NCBI GenBank assembly: GCA_964439435.1 | Contig: CAYTOF010000026.1 | Span: 1 to 29,862, forward strand | Length of the DNA: 29,862 nt | DNA from: CAYTOF01 sp964439435 | Lineage (GTDB): Bacteria > Bacillota > Clostridia > Oscillospirales > QAMX01 | Direction: 5' to 3' | Shown here: positions 7,204-15,396 of the stretch, piece after piece | Numbering within the stretch: the first letter of the stretch is position 1 | Layout: the number at the start of each line of letters is the position of its first letter | Made by a program: the position numbers and the translations under genes | The notes under the pieces: model-generated | The model's database searches: none | What the model saw: only the letters and a program-made list of their open reading frames with translations | What the model was told of the DNA's origin: nothing

Positions 7204-7297
7204 CGTATTCACCAGAAACCGTCAGCTTAATATTGATAAGGAGTTTTGTTCCGTATTACTATTAAGCCAAAGTCTTTAGTCCTTTTGTTTGCGGGGG

Positions 7298-8542
7298 TTA
7301 GTCGTCAAATCCGTAGAAATCCTTGGGGTTTTGATAGAGCATTTTCCGTGCGTGTTCGAGGGCGCGCTCAAGGGTCATGCGGCGCTCCGTGACCTTTTTG
7401 GCAAGCACCCGCGCTATGACTTCTCGCGCCATGGTCAGGTGTCCGAACACCTTTTCCACAACATAGTAGTCTCCGCCAAAGCCAAAGATCTTGTTGTCGG
7501 GCAGGAGTTCCAGCATTTCATAGAGGGCATCATAGGCAAAGTGTTCGCTTATCAGATATGTCCAGCACATATTCATGCGGATATTGGGCCAGACTTTTCC
7601 GAGCATCATCGCCTCCCTTACATAGGGGTATCCCACATGAAAAAGATCGATTTTCACATCTTGGTTTGCCATGATAAAGGGCAGCAGGTTGGCAGGGGAC
7701 AGCTCGCGGTAGTCGTTCCAATAGCCTGTGTGCATGCAGTTGATGAGCCCGCTGTCGTGGACATGGCGTAAGGCATTGGTGTAGAGATACTCCGCCAGGG
7801 CGTTGCGGCGAGGCAGCTTGAGCTCGGGATTGGCCAAAAGCTCCTTGTAAACGCGGTCTGCATCCGCTTTGGTCGCGCCGTCAATGTAAAAAGCCATGTA
7901 TTTCACGCCCACGGCGCCGCGCTTTTTTATGTCGGCTACAAAGTCGTTTTGAACTGCCAAGACACCGTCAATGTCTTCGGGCAGCTTGCCGTCTTTTTTA
8001 TAGTGCTTCTCGATTTCGGCATAGCTGGTCGGCGGCTCCAAAATGCGTGCGAGTTGCCTGATTTGGCCGTTGTGCGTGTCCTCCAGTGGACCGTCGCAGT
8101 TGATGGAAGCTATGATCTTGCAGGCGTCCCGTAAAACACGGTTGTACAGTCCCGGCGTGTTGTTTGCTCGGATTCTCTCCGTGACGGCGTGTACATTCTC
8201 CGCCGTGAGTTCGCTCTCGCCGTAGAAATGTTGGAGGGTTATGTGCGCCGCGCGACAATAGCTTGTGTCCTTCATTTGTTTGTAAAAGGGTTCAAAGGTA
8301 CGCCATTTCCAGTCGATGTCACCGGGGTGCCACAGAATTTTGGACATTGTGGGCTTGTCAAGCCCACCGCTGTAAAGGTCGTGTTGGCAATAATGGGAAA
8401 ACAGTGTGAAGGCATCGGGTTCGCTTTTCAGCCGTGAGCTCTCCGGGGGCAGATGCTCATGACAGTCGTATATGTGCAACTTTTCCAGCTCGGTTATGAT
8501 TTCGCGCTCCAGCTCGGTGAGCGACTCCAAATAGATAGCCAT
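7298..8542 (-). CDS. Amidohydrolase-superfamily protein, uronate-isomerase-like
   Basis: A 414-residue cytoplasmic protein starting at ATG 8542 behind AGGAGGAACT. The metal-binding HxH lies in YDCHEHLPPES (near residue 27), which resembles the HCHLPP of uronate isomerase. Further likely metal or substrate ligands are in NCMHTGYW, DLFHVGYPY and FGGDYY. The family folds as a TIM barrel and hydrolyses or isomerises small substrates such as sugar acids. The HEHLPPE block and a following W...P segment fit the UxaC/Amidohydro_2 branch, but overall similarity looks distant, so I do not assign UxaC. It lies 30 bases after nagA on the same strand and is last in the unit before a strong terminator, so a role in amino-sugar or uronic-acid breakdown is plausible. 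Confidence 0.75.
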   Translation of the reverse strand: MAIYLESLTELEREIITELEKLHIYDCHEHLPPESSRLKSEPDAFTLFSHYCQHDLYSGGLDKPTMSKILWHPGDIDWKWRTFEPFYKQMKDTSYCRAAHITLQHFYGESELTAENVHAVTERIRANNTPGLYNRVLRDACKIIASINCDGPLEDTHNGQIRQLARILEPPTSYAEIEKHYKKDGKLPEDIDGVLAVQNDFVADIKKRGAVGVKYMAFYIDGATKADADRVYKELLANPELKLPRRNALAEYLYTNALRHVHDSGLINCMHTGYWNDYRELSPANLLPFIMANQDVKIDLFHVGYPYVREAMMLGKVWPNIRMNMCWTYLISEHFAYDALYEMLELLPDNKIFGFGGDYYVVEKVFGHLTMAREVIARVLAKKVTERRMTLERALEHARKMLYQNPKDFYGFDD

Positions 8543-8572
8543 AGTTCCTCCTTGACATGTGTATATTTAGTT

Positions 8573-9757
8573 TCAAATGCTGTGTTTTAGTTTGCCTGCA
8601 CGGTAGACATATTTCATGTCGATATTTTGGTCAAAGACAAGGACATCCGCCTCAAAGGTGGGGGCCAGTCTGCCCTTGTTCTTCATGCCCATGATGCGGG
8701 CGGGGGTGGTGGTCATCATGCGCACGGCGTCTTCGATGGTCACACCTGCGACGTCGCGCATGACCCGCACAAGTCTGTCTGTTGTGGCGACACTTCCGGC
8801 AAAGGCGCTTCTGTCTGCAAGTTTGGCCACGCCATCTTCTATGATGACGGGCAAGCCTGTCTCCTTGTCGCCCAGCACACTTGTGCCGCTTGTCTGTCCT
8901 GCGGCTCGCATGGAGTCGGTGATCAAGGCGATGCGTGAGGGGCCTTTGTTTTTGAAGATGAGCTTTAAAAGTGTCTCAGGCAAGTGCACGCCGTCGGCTA
9001 TTATCTCCACATCCATGTCGTCGATGATAAAGGCTGTTTCGACAACGCCTGCGTGGCGGAAGGCGTTTATCCTGCGCACACCCGACATCGCGGAGTAAAG
9101 ATGCGTGCAGAGGGAAAAGCCGTTTTCATAAGCTGTGATTGCCTGCTCGTAGACCGCCATTGTGTGTCCCATTGAGGGGATGATGTCCAGGTTGCGCAAA
9201 AGACGTGCCATCTCTAAAGCGCCGTCCAGCTCGGGAGCCAGACTCCAACGGACGATGTGGTCGCTGCGGTCCAAAAGGTCATAGATCTCCTCTTTGTCCG
9301 GATTGCGCACATATTTGGGGTCCATAGCGCCCTTTTGCTCTATGTTGAAATAGGGCCCTTCAAGGTGCAGACCAAAGAGCTCTGCACAGTCAGTATCCAG
9401 TGTTTTGGCCTTTTCAAAGGCTTCGAACACGGGATACAGAGCCTCGTTGGTGGAACTGACGGTGGTGGGGACGATTGTTGTGGTGCCGTGTTTCAGATGG
9501 GCCTTTGAAGCTCCCAAAAAAGACTCCACATCGCCGTCCATGAAGTCATAGCCGCCGCCACCGTGGGTATGTATGTCGACAAAACCCGGAGAGATATAGT
9601 TGCCCTTAGCATCTATGCGCACATCTGCCTCTATATCGCCGACGGGGCCGACACCGACATCTTCGATGAGCCCTGTGGCGTCGTCAAAGTATACATAACC
9701 CTCTTTTAAAATGCGCCATGGGGTTATGACATTTCCGTTGAAAATCAGTGTTTTCAT
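8573..9757 (-). CDS. nagA: N-acetylglucosamine-6-phosphate deacetylase
   Basis: A 394-residue protein from ATG 9757, preceded by GGAGG at six bases. It removes acetate from GlcNAc 6-phosphate to give glucosamine 6-phosphate, the committed cytoplasmic step in amino-sugar use and cell-wall recycling. Family landmarks are the metal motif DIHTHGGGG (H63, H65), GLHLEGPYFN with its metal Glu, SMGHTMA, THLYSAMS, IIADGVHLP, the catalytic Asp in ALITDSM, and AGSVATTDRLV. Length is typical. It sits 29 bases after gpmI and 30 before the amidohydrolase, consistent with one mRNA. No nagB is in the window. Confidence 0.95.
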   Translation of the reverse strand: MKTLIFNGNVITPWRILKEGYVYFDDATGLIEDVGVGPVGDIEADVRIDAKGNYISPGFVDIHTHGGGGYDFMDGDVESFLGASKAHLKHGTTTIVPTTVSSTNEALYPVFEAFEKAKTLDTDCAELFGLHLEGPYFNIEQKGAMDPKYVRNPDKEEIYDLLDRSDHIVRWSLAPELDGALEMARLLRNLDIIPSMGHTMAVYEQAITAYENGFSLCTHLYSAMSGVRRINAFRHAGVVETAFIIDDMDVEIIADGVHLPETLLKLIFKNKGPSRIALITDSMRAAGQTSGTSVLGDKETGLPVIIEDGVAKLADRSAFAGSVATTDRLVRVMRDVAGVTIEDAVRMMTTTPARIMGMKNKGRLAPTFEADVLVFDQNIDMKYVYRAGKLKHSI

Positions 9758-9786
9758 ATTTATCCTCCATCCCTAAATTGGTTAAA

Positions 9787-11352
9787 TCACTCTATGATAC
9801 TGCTCTCCCAACACTCCGGCGCGGACAAGCCAAAGAGCTTGGCTATGGTCGGCGCCACATTGGCAAGGCCAAAGGGGCCTTTGGCAAATCGGACATCCTC
9901 CAAACCGCAGATGATAAACGGCACGGGGTTTAGAGAGTGGGCTGTACGAGGTTCAAGTTCACCTTTTTTGTTTTTTTCAAGCATCTCATCGGCATTGCCG
10001 TGGTCGGCTGTGATGAGCAGCGTCACGCCGAGCTCAGTGCAGATTTTTTCGAGCCTGGTCAGGGCGAGGTCAAGGGCGCTCATGGCGACAATCACCGCGT
10101 CGTAGTTTCCTGTGTGCCCGACCATATCGCCGTTTGGAAAGTTGCAGCGCACAAAATCGTATTTACCCGAGCGGAGAGCTGCGATGACATCATCGGTTAT
10201 CTCAGCGCATTTCATCCACGGCCGCTCATCAAAGGAAAGGCGGTCGGAGGGGATTTCTTTGTATGTTTCAAGGGCTTGCGAAAACTTGCCGCTGCGGTTG
10301 CCGTTCCAAAAATATGTCACATGGCCGAATTTCTGTGTTTCGGACACAGCGTATTGGGAGATGTTGTCCGCGATGAGCAGCTCCGACAATGTGTTTTTTA
10401 TGGAGGGAGGCTGCACCAGGTAATTTTTGGGCAGGTTCAAATCCCCGTCATAGCTCAGCATACCCGCGAAAAACACATTCGGGCGGTTGCCTCGATTGAA
10501 GTGTGTGAAGTCGTCATACTCAAAGGCCATGCTGATCTCGATGGAACGGTCACCGCGGAAGTTGAACAGCACTACGCAGTCACCGTCTTCTATGGTGCCG
10601 AGCGGGCCGTTTTCGTCCTCAATGACAAATGCAGGCAAGTCCTGGTCGATACAGGAAAGCTCTTTGCGGTAGGTCTCTATGGCCTGGGCGGCACTTTTAA
10701 AGCGCCTGCCAAGTCCGTGCACGTGGGTGTCGTAGCCGCGTTTGACCATATCCCAATCGGCCTGATAGCGGTCCATGGTTATGTTCATTCTGCCCCCACC
10801 GGAGGCGATTTTAGCATCGAAGCTCGCGTCGTTTACCGAGAGGAGCATATCCTCCAGAGCGGCTGTGTACTCAGTGCTGCTGAGAGCCGGCACATCCCTG
10901 CCATCCAGCAGGATGTGTATGCGCACGCGGGCCACTTGCTCCTGCTTTGCGCGGTTTATAAGGGCGTAAAGGTGGTTGATATTTGAGTGAACATTGCCGT
11001 CAGACAAGAGGCCGAGCAGGTGCAGGGTGCCGCCCTTGCGGCAGCGGTCGGCAATTTCATGCCAGGTTTCGGACTCGAAGATTTTCCCGGTGGCGATGGA
11101 TTCGTTGACGAGCTTTGCGCCTTGGGAGTATATCTGGCCGCAGCCAAGGGCGTTGTGCCCGACTTCGCTGTTGCCCATATCCTCGTCACTGGGCAGGCCG
11201 ACGGCGTCGCCGTGGGCTTTGAGTGTCGTTGTGGGACAAGTGGCCTTGAGCCTTTGATATGTGGGCATGTGGGCGGCGCTCACCGCATCGCCGATGCCTG
11301 TCTTTGAAATGCCTACGCCGTCCATTATGACGAGCAGAACAGGTTTTTTCAT
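9787..11352 (-). CDS. gpmI: 2,3-bisphosphoglycerate-independent phosphoglycerate mutase
   Basis: A 521-residue protein from ATG 11352, behind AGGTGA. It interconverts 3- and 2-phosphoglycerate in glycolysis, using two manganese ions and a phosphoserine. The alkaline-phosphatase-like domain opens with VLLVIMDGVG and carries the catalytic serine S62 in MGNSEVGH. HILLDGRDVPALSS and ASGGGRMNITMDRY follow in the inserted phosphotransfer domain, and the C-terminal metal site shows FPNGDMVGHTG and TADHGNADEM. Length matches the usual 510-520. A sigma-A-type promoter lies 41 bases upstream. In many Clostridia gpmI sits with gap, pgk, tpi and eno; here it leads a unit with nagA instead. Confidence 0.96.
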   Translation of the reverse strand: MKKPVLLVIMDGVGISKTGIGDAVSAAHMPTYQRLKATCPTTTLKAHGDAVGLPSDEDMGNSEVGHNALGCGQIYSQGAKLVNESIATGKIFESETWHEIADRCRKGGTLHLLGLLSDGNVHSNINHLYALINRAKQEQVARVRIHILLDGRDVPALSSTEYTAALEDMLLSVNDASFDAKIASGGGRMNITMDRYQADWDMVKRGYDTHVHGLGRRFKSAAQAIETYRKELSCIDQDLPAFVIEDENGPLGTIEDGDCVVLFNFRGDRSIEISMAFEYDDFTHFNRGNRPNVFFAGMLSYDGDLNLPKNYLVQPPSIKNTLSELLIADNISQYAVSETQKFGHVTYFWNGNRSGKFSQALETYKEIPSDRLSFDERPWMKCAEITDDVIAALRSGKYDFVRCNFPNGDMVGHTGNYDAVIVAMSALDLALTRLEKICTELGVTLLITADHGNADEMLEKNKKGELEPRTAHSLNPVPFIICGLEDVRFAKGPFGLANVAPTIAKLFGLSAPECWESSIIE

Positions 11353-11392
11353 TTGGTCACCTATGTGTTTTCTTTGATATATTTATAAGTAT

Positions 11393-11421
11393 ATTATACC
11401 ACTATCACCGCACAAAGACAA
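11393..11421 (-). promoter_or_regulatory. Promoter of the gpmI-nagA-amidohydrolase unit
   Basis: Minus-strand TTGTCT (11421-11416), 17-nt spacer, TATAAT (11398-11393). It lies 41 bases before the gpmI start and no other promoter is seen in the two short gaps downstream. Confidence 0.65.
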
Positions 11422-11551
11422 AAGACAATTTTAAATGAGAGGTTGTTTTGAAAAAGCAACAACACTGTGCAAAGTTTGCAGTATGACGAAAGAGAACAGC
11501 TGCAAGCGGAGCTGTGGAAAGTGTGAAACCACTTTTATTATAATCTGAAAG
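11422..11551. other. Intergenic stretch with no gene seen
   Basis: Between the gpmI promoter and the terminator of the metallopeptidase-like gene I see no credible coding sequence. A 65-codon minus-strand frame here (11405-11602) has poor composition and runs through both the promoter and the terminator. Confidence 0.5.
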
Positions 11552-11579
11552 CAAAAAAGCATCTTTTATAAAAAGATGC
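11552..11579 (-). terminator. Rho-independent terminator of the metallopeptidase-like gene
   Basis: On the minus strand GCATCTTTT, a TAT loop and AAAAGATGC form a 9-bp stem followed by TTTTTT. It starts 78 bases after the stop codon at 11657. Confidence 0.8.
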
Positions 11580-11582
11580 CCA

Positions 11583-11610
11583 AACCACATTGCATTAACC
11601 ACATTGCATT
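11583..11610. repeat. Tandem duplication of a 14-bp unit
   Basis: AACCACATTGCATT occurs twice in direct succession (11583-11596, 11597-11610), between the gene stop and its terminator. It looks like simple slippage. Confidence 0.8.
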
Positions 11611-11656
11611 GTCATTTATACGGATCTCATTTGCTGTCAAAAGCTGCAATAATCGA

Positions 11657-12206
11657 CTAAATTTGGTTTTGTTTTTTTGTTGATGTCTTTCGCCAAGCGC
11701 TCTTCAATGTGAGGTAGTAATTTTGAATTATCTTTTTCTTCCAAGCGATGAGGACGTTGATTGCAAACAACACCGCCGCTGCGGCGGTCACTGTTATGGG
11801 GTTCAGTCCTGAGTTGCTTATGAAGTTGGTGACATCCTCATTTGCCGGTGCGTTTTTAAACAAATAGAGTATAGGGAGAAAAACCCAGGCGAGAATANNN
11901 NNNNNNNACAAAAGAAAAGATTTTGTAAAGTATACAAGATGAGCGGGAGCTGTAGAGGAGCATATAGACAATTGAGATAAAAACGGGAAACAACATACCG
12001 GCGGCATTGAACAGGGAAAATGCGAAAGTACTAAATGAAGCTCCCTCATAGCTCATATAGGCTCCGAAAACACTGAAGGCCGTGATCTTGGCGCCGCAGG
12101 AGAGCGCCACCAAAGCGTGTCCGCCTTCGTGTACAATTATATAGAATGGGATGGCAAAAAGCACGCTCCCGATTGATGAAAGGACTATCTTCAGCTTGAT
12201 ATTCAA
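11657..12206 (-). CDS. Small membrane protein with HEGGH zinc-protease motif (M50-like), split by an assembly gap
   Basis: About 180 residues with several hydrophobic segments: VLSSIGSVLFAIPFYIIV runs straight into HEGGHALVAL, and later segments are around AGMLFPVFISIVYMLL, ILAWVFLPILYLF and AAAAVLFAINVLIAW. HEGGH next to a membrane segment is the HExxH metal site of M50-type intramembrane proteases. A basic tail ends the protein. The second metal ligand (usually an Asp in NPDG-like motifs) is not evident, so activity is uncertain. A TTG start at 12206 is chosen because GGGGTGA lies 8 bases upstream; GTG 12218 is the alternative. Ten N at 11898-11907 interrupt it, and the frames on the two sides differ; they join only if the true gap is a multiple of three. 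It has its own promoter and terminator. Confidence 0.65.
11898..11907. other. Assembly gap (10 N) in the metallopeptidase-like gene
   Basis: The reading frames on each side require a missing length divisible by three, so the literal 10 is a placeholder. I find no repeated sequence on the two sides here. Confidence 0.85.
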
Positions 12207-12234
12207 TTGAACAATCACCCCACAATTTTGCTTT

Positions 12235-12263
12235 ATTATATCAAAATTCCCCCGCTTCCACAA
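12235..12263 (-). promoter_or_regulatory. Promoter of the metallopeptidase-like gene
   Basis: Minus-strand TTGTGG (12263-12258), 17-nt spacer, TATAAT (12240-12235). It rules out starts further upstream and supports TTG 12206 or GTG 12218. Confidence 0.65.
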
Positions 12264-12289
12264 TCTTTGCCCGTTTTGTATTTTAAACA

Positions 12290-12335
12290 AAGAAAAGCAC
12301 AACCGTCTCTTGATTCACTCTTGACGGTTGTGCTT
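12290..12335 (-). terminator. Terminator of the dgt-dnaG-rpoD operon
   Basis: A perfect 13-bp stem (AAGCACAACCGTC at 12295-12307 with GACGGTTGTGCTT at 12323-12335) has a 15-nt loop. On the minus strand it is followed by a T-rich run. It lies 89 bases after the rpoD stop. Confidence 0.8.
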
Positions 12336-12423
12336 GTTTGTGTCTTAGCCGATTGTTAAGGGCAGGGTGCTCCTTTGAGCGGATTTGCATTTGATGCAGT
12401 AACAGGTCAGGCCATGGCATGCT

Positions 12424-13521
12424 TTAGTTCAGGAAATCCCTGAGCTTTTTGGAGCGGCTGGGGTGACGCAGCTTGCGCAGAGCCTTGGCCTCTATCTGCC
12501 TGATGCGCTCACGGGTGACATTGAACTCCTTGCCGACTTCCTCTAGGGTGCGGTTGCGTCCGTCATCCAGACCAAATCTGAGCCGCAAGACCTTTTCCTC
12601 TCTGGGAGTCAGGGTCTTGAGCACGTCCTTGAGCTGTTCACGCAGCAGGAGAAAGCTTGCCACCTCTGCGGGTTCGGGCACATCATCATCGGGGATGAAA
12701 TCGCCAAGATGGCTGTCCTCCTCCTCACCGATGGGTGTTTCGAGGGACACGGGGTCTTGGGCAATCTTCATTATCTCTCGGATCTTCTCTACGGGCATGT
12801 CCATCTCCTCGGCTATCTCCTCAGGGGAGGGGTCATGGCCTAGCTCTTGGAGAAGCTGACGCGAAACACGCACGACTTTGTTGATTGTCTCCACCATGTG
12901 GACGGGTATGCGGATTGTCCGCGCCTGGTCGGCAATGGCTCGGGTTATGGCCTGGCGAATCCACCAGGTGGCGTAGGTGGAAAACTTATATCCCTTTGTG
13001 TGGTCGAATTTCTCCACAGCCTTTATAAGCCCCAGATTGCCCTCTTGAATGAGGTCCAAAAAGTGCATGCCCCTGCCCATATAGCGCTTGGCAATGCTCA
13101 CCACCAGCCTGAGGTTTGCCTCGACCAGTTCTTTTTTGGCCTCTTCGTCTCCGGAGGCCATGCGGTGGGCAAGCTCTACCTCGGCTTCCCCGGAGAGGAG
13201 GTCCACCTTGCCGATCTCCTTCAGGTACATGCGCACATGGTCATCTATGGCGAGATTTTCCATGAAAGAGGTGTCGTCCTCGTCTTCGGCGGGTGCATTT
13301 TCGATGGTGACACCCTCGCGCACGTCCATATCCTCATCTTCGCCGTATTCGAGGGTGAGCTCAATGCCGAGTTTTTCGACCTTGTCAAAAAACTTGTCTA
13401 TGGCATCGGCATCGTAGTTTGCCTCCAACATGGTCTCCGTCGCTTCTTTATAGTTCAGCTTGCCGTTCTTTTTACCCTGTTCCAAAAGGTCTCTTATAAC
13501 ACTTGTTTTATTCTCTTCCAT
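12424..13521 (-). CDS. rpoD: RNA polymerase primary sigma factor (sigma-70/SigA)
   Basis: A 365-residue protein from ATG 13521 (MEENKTSVIRDLL), behind GAGGA; the frame extends upstream only into dnaG. Region 1.1 covers about 1-50. Region 1.2 begins at DDHVRMYLKEIG. Region 2 includes RLVVSIAKRYMGRGMHFLDL, the core-binding block and the -10-recognition helix GYKFSTYATWWIRQAITRAI. Region 3 follows, and region 4 carries TLTPREEKVLRLRFGLDDG and the -35 helix VTRERIRQIEAKALRKLR. It directs RNA polymerase to housekeeping promoters, which agrees with the TTGACA/TATAAT sites seen in this window. The start overlaps the last 14 bases of dnaG, so translation is probably coupled. Confidence 0.97.
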   Translation of the reverse strand: MEENKTSVIRDLLEQGKKNGKLNYKEATETMLEANYDADAIDKFFDKVEKLGIELTLEYGEDEDMDVREGVTIENAPAEDEDDTSFMENLAIDDHVRMYLKEIGKVDLLSGEAEVELAHRMASGDEEAKKELVEANLRLVVSIAKRYMGRGMHFLDLIQEGNLGLIKAVEKFDHTKGYKFSTYATWWIRQAITRAIADQARTIRIPVHMVETINKVVRVSRQLLQELGHDPSPEEIAEEMDMPVEKIREIMKIAQDPVSLETPIGEEEDSHLGDFIPDDDVPEPAEVASFLLLREQLKDVLKTLTPREEKVLRLRFGLDDGRNRTLEEVGKEFNVTRERIRQIEAKALRKLRHPSRSKKLRDFLN

Positions 13522-15340
13522 CGATATCCTCGCTCTCATTGGTTTGCATTTTTCGTTTTAAATCCCTTATTGCCAGCAACGGGTCCGTTTTCGGAGCCGC
13601 GCGTTGTTCTATGTGGGTCAGCAGGTCTTCAAGCTCCTTTTCAGGGGCTAAATGGGGAAGGTCGCGGGCCAGAACACCGCTGTACAACCCCATAAGCGTC
13701 GGAGAGAGTTCTCCTGACAAGGCGGTTATCATGTTGTCGGTGTTTTCCTCGGCTTTTTTCAAAAGAGATGCATATATCTCACCGAGCTCACTTGATGTAA
13801 AGTGTTCGGGCTTTACACGGCCTTCGGCCTTAGGTATGAGCTCGAAATGACGCGACAGGAGGGAGATGAGGCTTTCCTCAACCCGTGCATTTGCAGGGTC
13901 GGCATAGCGCACTCCGCTCTCCCGCGGCGGTTGAATGAGCCTGTCGGGGTTTATATCCGTGCTGTGCTGCTTTTTATGTTCTTTTTTGTGTTTTTCTCGG
14001 CGGAGCGCCAACGCCTCTTTGATGATGATGTCCCTTGTGATATTGGCCTCATCGGCAACTCTGCCGGCATACACTTCGAGGTCAATCCTGCTTCTCACGC
14101 TCGAAAGGAGCTCCAGGGCGGCGTTGACATATTTGATACGGTCCTCTTCGGTTTTTAAGTCAAGGCCTGACTTAGCTCGCATAAGACGAAAATCCATCTG
14201 CTCATCCGCTTTTTCAAGGATGCGGGCGAACTCAGAAGCGCCGTTTTTTTGTATAAACTCATCGGGGTCTTTGCCGCCGGGTACTCGCAGGAGTTTTACT
14301 GCCAGGGAACATGCGGAAAGCGTTTCGATGGCGCGGTCGGCAGCTGCGGAGCCCGCACTGTCTGTGTCAAATGCGATGACCACCTCAGGAAAGCTCTTGG
14401 CTATCATGCGGGCTTGTTCGGGTGTCAGGGCGGTACCCAAGGCCGCGGCTGTGTTGGCAAAACCCGCCTGGTGCAGGGAGACGGCGTCCATATAGCCCTC
14501 GACCAAGATGAGGTTCTTTGAGCCGCTCTTTCGGGCCAGGTTGAAGGCATAGAGGGTGTCTTTTTTAGAAAAGATAGGGGTGGCCTCTGTATTTAAATAT
14601 TTTCTTTTGTCCTCCGGGTCAAGGGTTCTGCCGCCAAAACCTATGACTTTGCCCTTTGTGTCTATGATTGGAAACATGAGCCTGTCTCGAAAGTTGTCGT
14701 AGTATCCTTTGCCGCTTTTCCTTTTGCGGACAAGTCCTGCCTCAAGCATCTCTGCATCTGTAAAACCCTTGGAGATAAGGTGCTTGTGCAGGCTGTCCCA
14801 AGAGGCGGGGGCGTATCCGAGCCCAAAACGCCTGACAATGCCGGGGCTCAAGCCGCGGCGGTGGATGTATTGGCGTGCTTTTTCCCCCTCCGGGGCGGAC
14901 AAACAGGTGTNNNNNNNNNNCGCGCGGCCTCCGTGTTGACCAGGAGCAGTCTGCTTTTGTTTGTAAATCGGTGTTCGTAGTCATCTCCGGGCAGTTCCAC
15001 ATTGTATAGGTTGGCGACAAACTCAACGGCTTCGGGAAAGTCAAGCCGCTCTATGTCCATTATGAAATTGTAGAGATCGCCGCCTTTGCCGCAGCCAAAA
15101 CAGTGATAGAGCTGCATTTCGCGGGAGACGGTGAAGGAAGGTGTTTTTTCGCTGTGAAAAGGACACAGCGCCCAAAACCGCCCGCTGCGCTGGCTCAAAG
15201 CGGTATAGCGCGACACGATATCAAATAAATCGGCGCGCTCAGAGAGCNNNNNNNNNNACGCTGGAATCCACCATCTTATTACGAACACGCTCGGCGCGCT
15301 CAGAGAGCGATCTTATGAAATAATCATCAAATCTTGCCAT
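13508..15340 (-). CDS. dnaG: DNA primase, split by two assembly gaps
   Basis: ATG 15340 (MARFDDYFIRSL) follows GGAGG. DnaG makes RNA primers for DNA replication with the DnaB/DnaC helicase. The zinc-binding domain has C39-x2-H42 in CPFHSEKTPSF and C60-x2-C63 in HCFGCGKGGD (numbering after repair). The TOPRIM core shows ILVEGYMDAVSLHQ, AALGTALT and AFDTDSAGSAAA, and a helicase-binding C-terminus follows. Two 10-N gaps interrupt it. At 15248-15257 an 18-bp repeat flanks the gap, and deleting 15248-15308 restores FIRSLSERADLFDIVSRY. At 14911-14920 the frames meet only if 2, 5, 8 or so bases are missing. After repair the product is about 588 residues, normal for DnaG. The gene is most likely intact and lies between dgt and rpoD in a conserved order. 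Confidence 0.95.
14911..14920. other. Assembly gap (10 N) in dnaG
   Basis: One side ends LLLVNTEAAR and the other resumes TCLSAPEGEKARQYI. The true missing length must leave remainder 2 on division by three. A gap of 5 or 8 bases would supply the expected aromatic residues, as in AARFYTCL. Confidence 0.85.
15230..15308. repeat. 18-bp direct repeat flanking a 10-N gap, assembly artefact in dnaG
   Basis: TCGGCGCGCTCAGAGAGC occurs at 15230-15247 and again at 15291-15308 with N at 15248-15257. The 33 bases between the gap and the second copy do not fit DnaG. The two contigs probably overlap through this 18-mer. Confidence 0.9.
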
Positions 15341-15396
15341 GCGCCCTCCGTTCTGAAGTGTGGTGTCAGTTGTGTGTTAGATGCGGTTGTCTTTGA

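Noticed and set aside
7840..7860. CcpA-type cre-like sequence in the amidohydrolase gene
   Set aside because: TGTAAACGCGGTCT has two mismatches to the consensus and lies within coding sequence far from a promoter.
9937..10986. 349-codon plus-strand open frame opposite gpmI
   Set aside because: It is a shadow of the GC-rich gpmI coding strand; no ribosome binding site, no family pattern, and gpmI is unambiguous.
11405..11602. 65-codon minus-strand frame
   Set aside because: It runs through the metallopeptidase terminator and the gpmI promoter, has no ribosome binding site and no plausible domain.
12847..13695. 282-codon plus-strand open frame opposite rpoD and dnaG
   Set aside because: Antisense to two certain genes and spans their junction; composition is that of a complementary frame.
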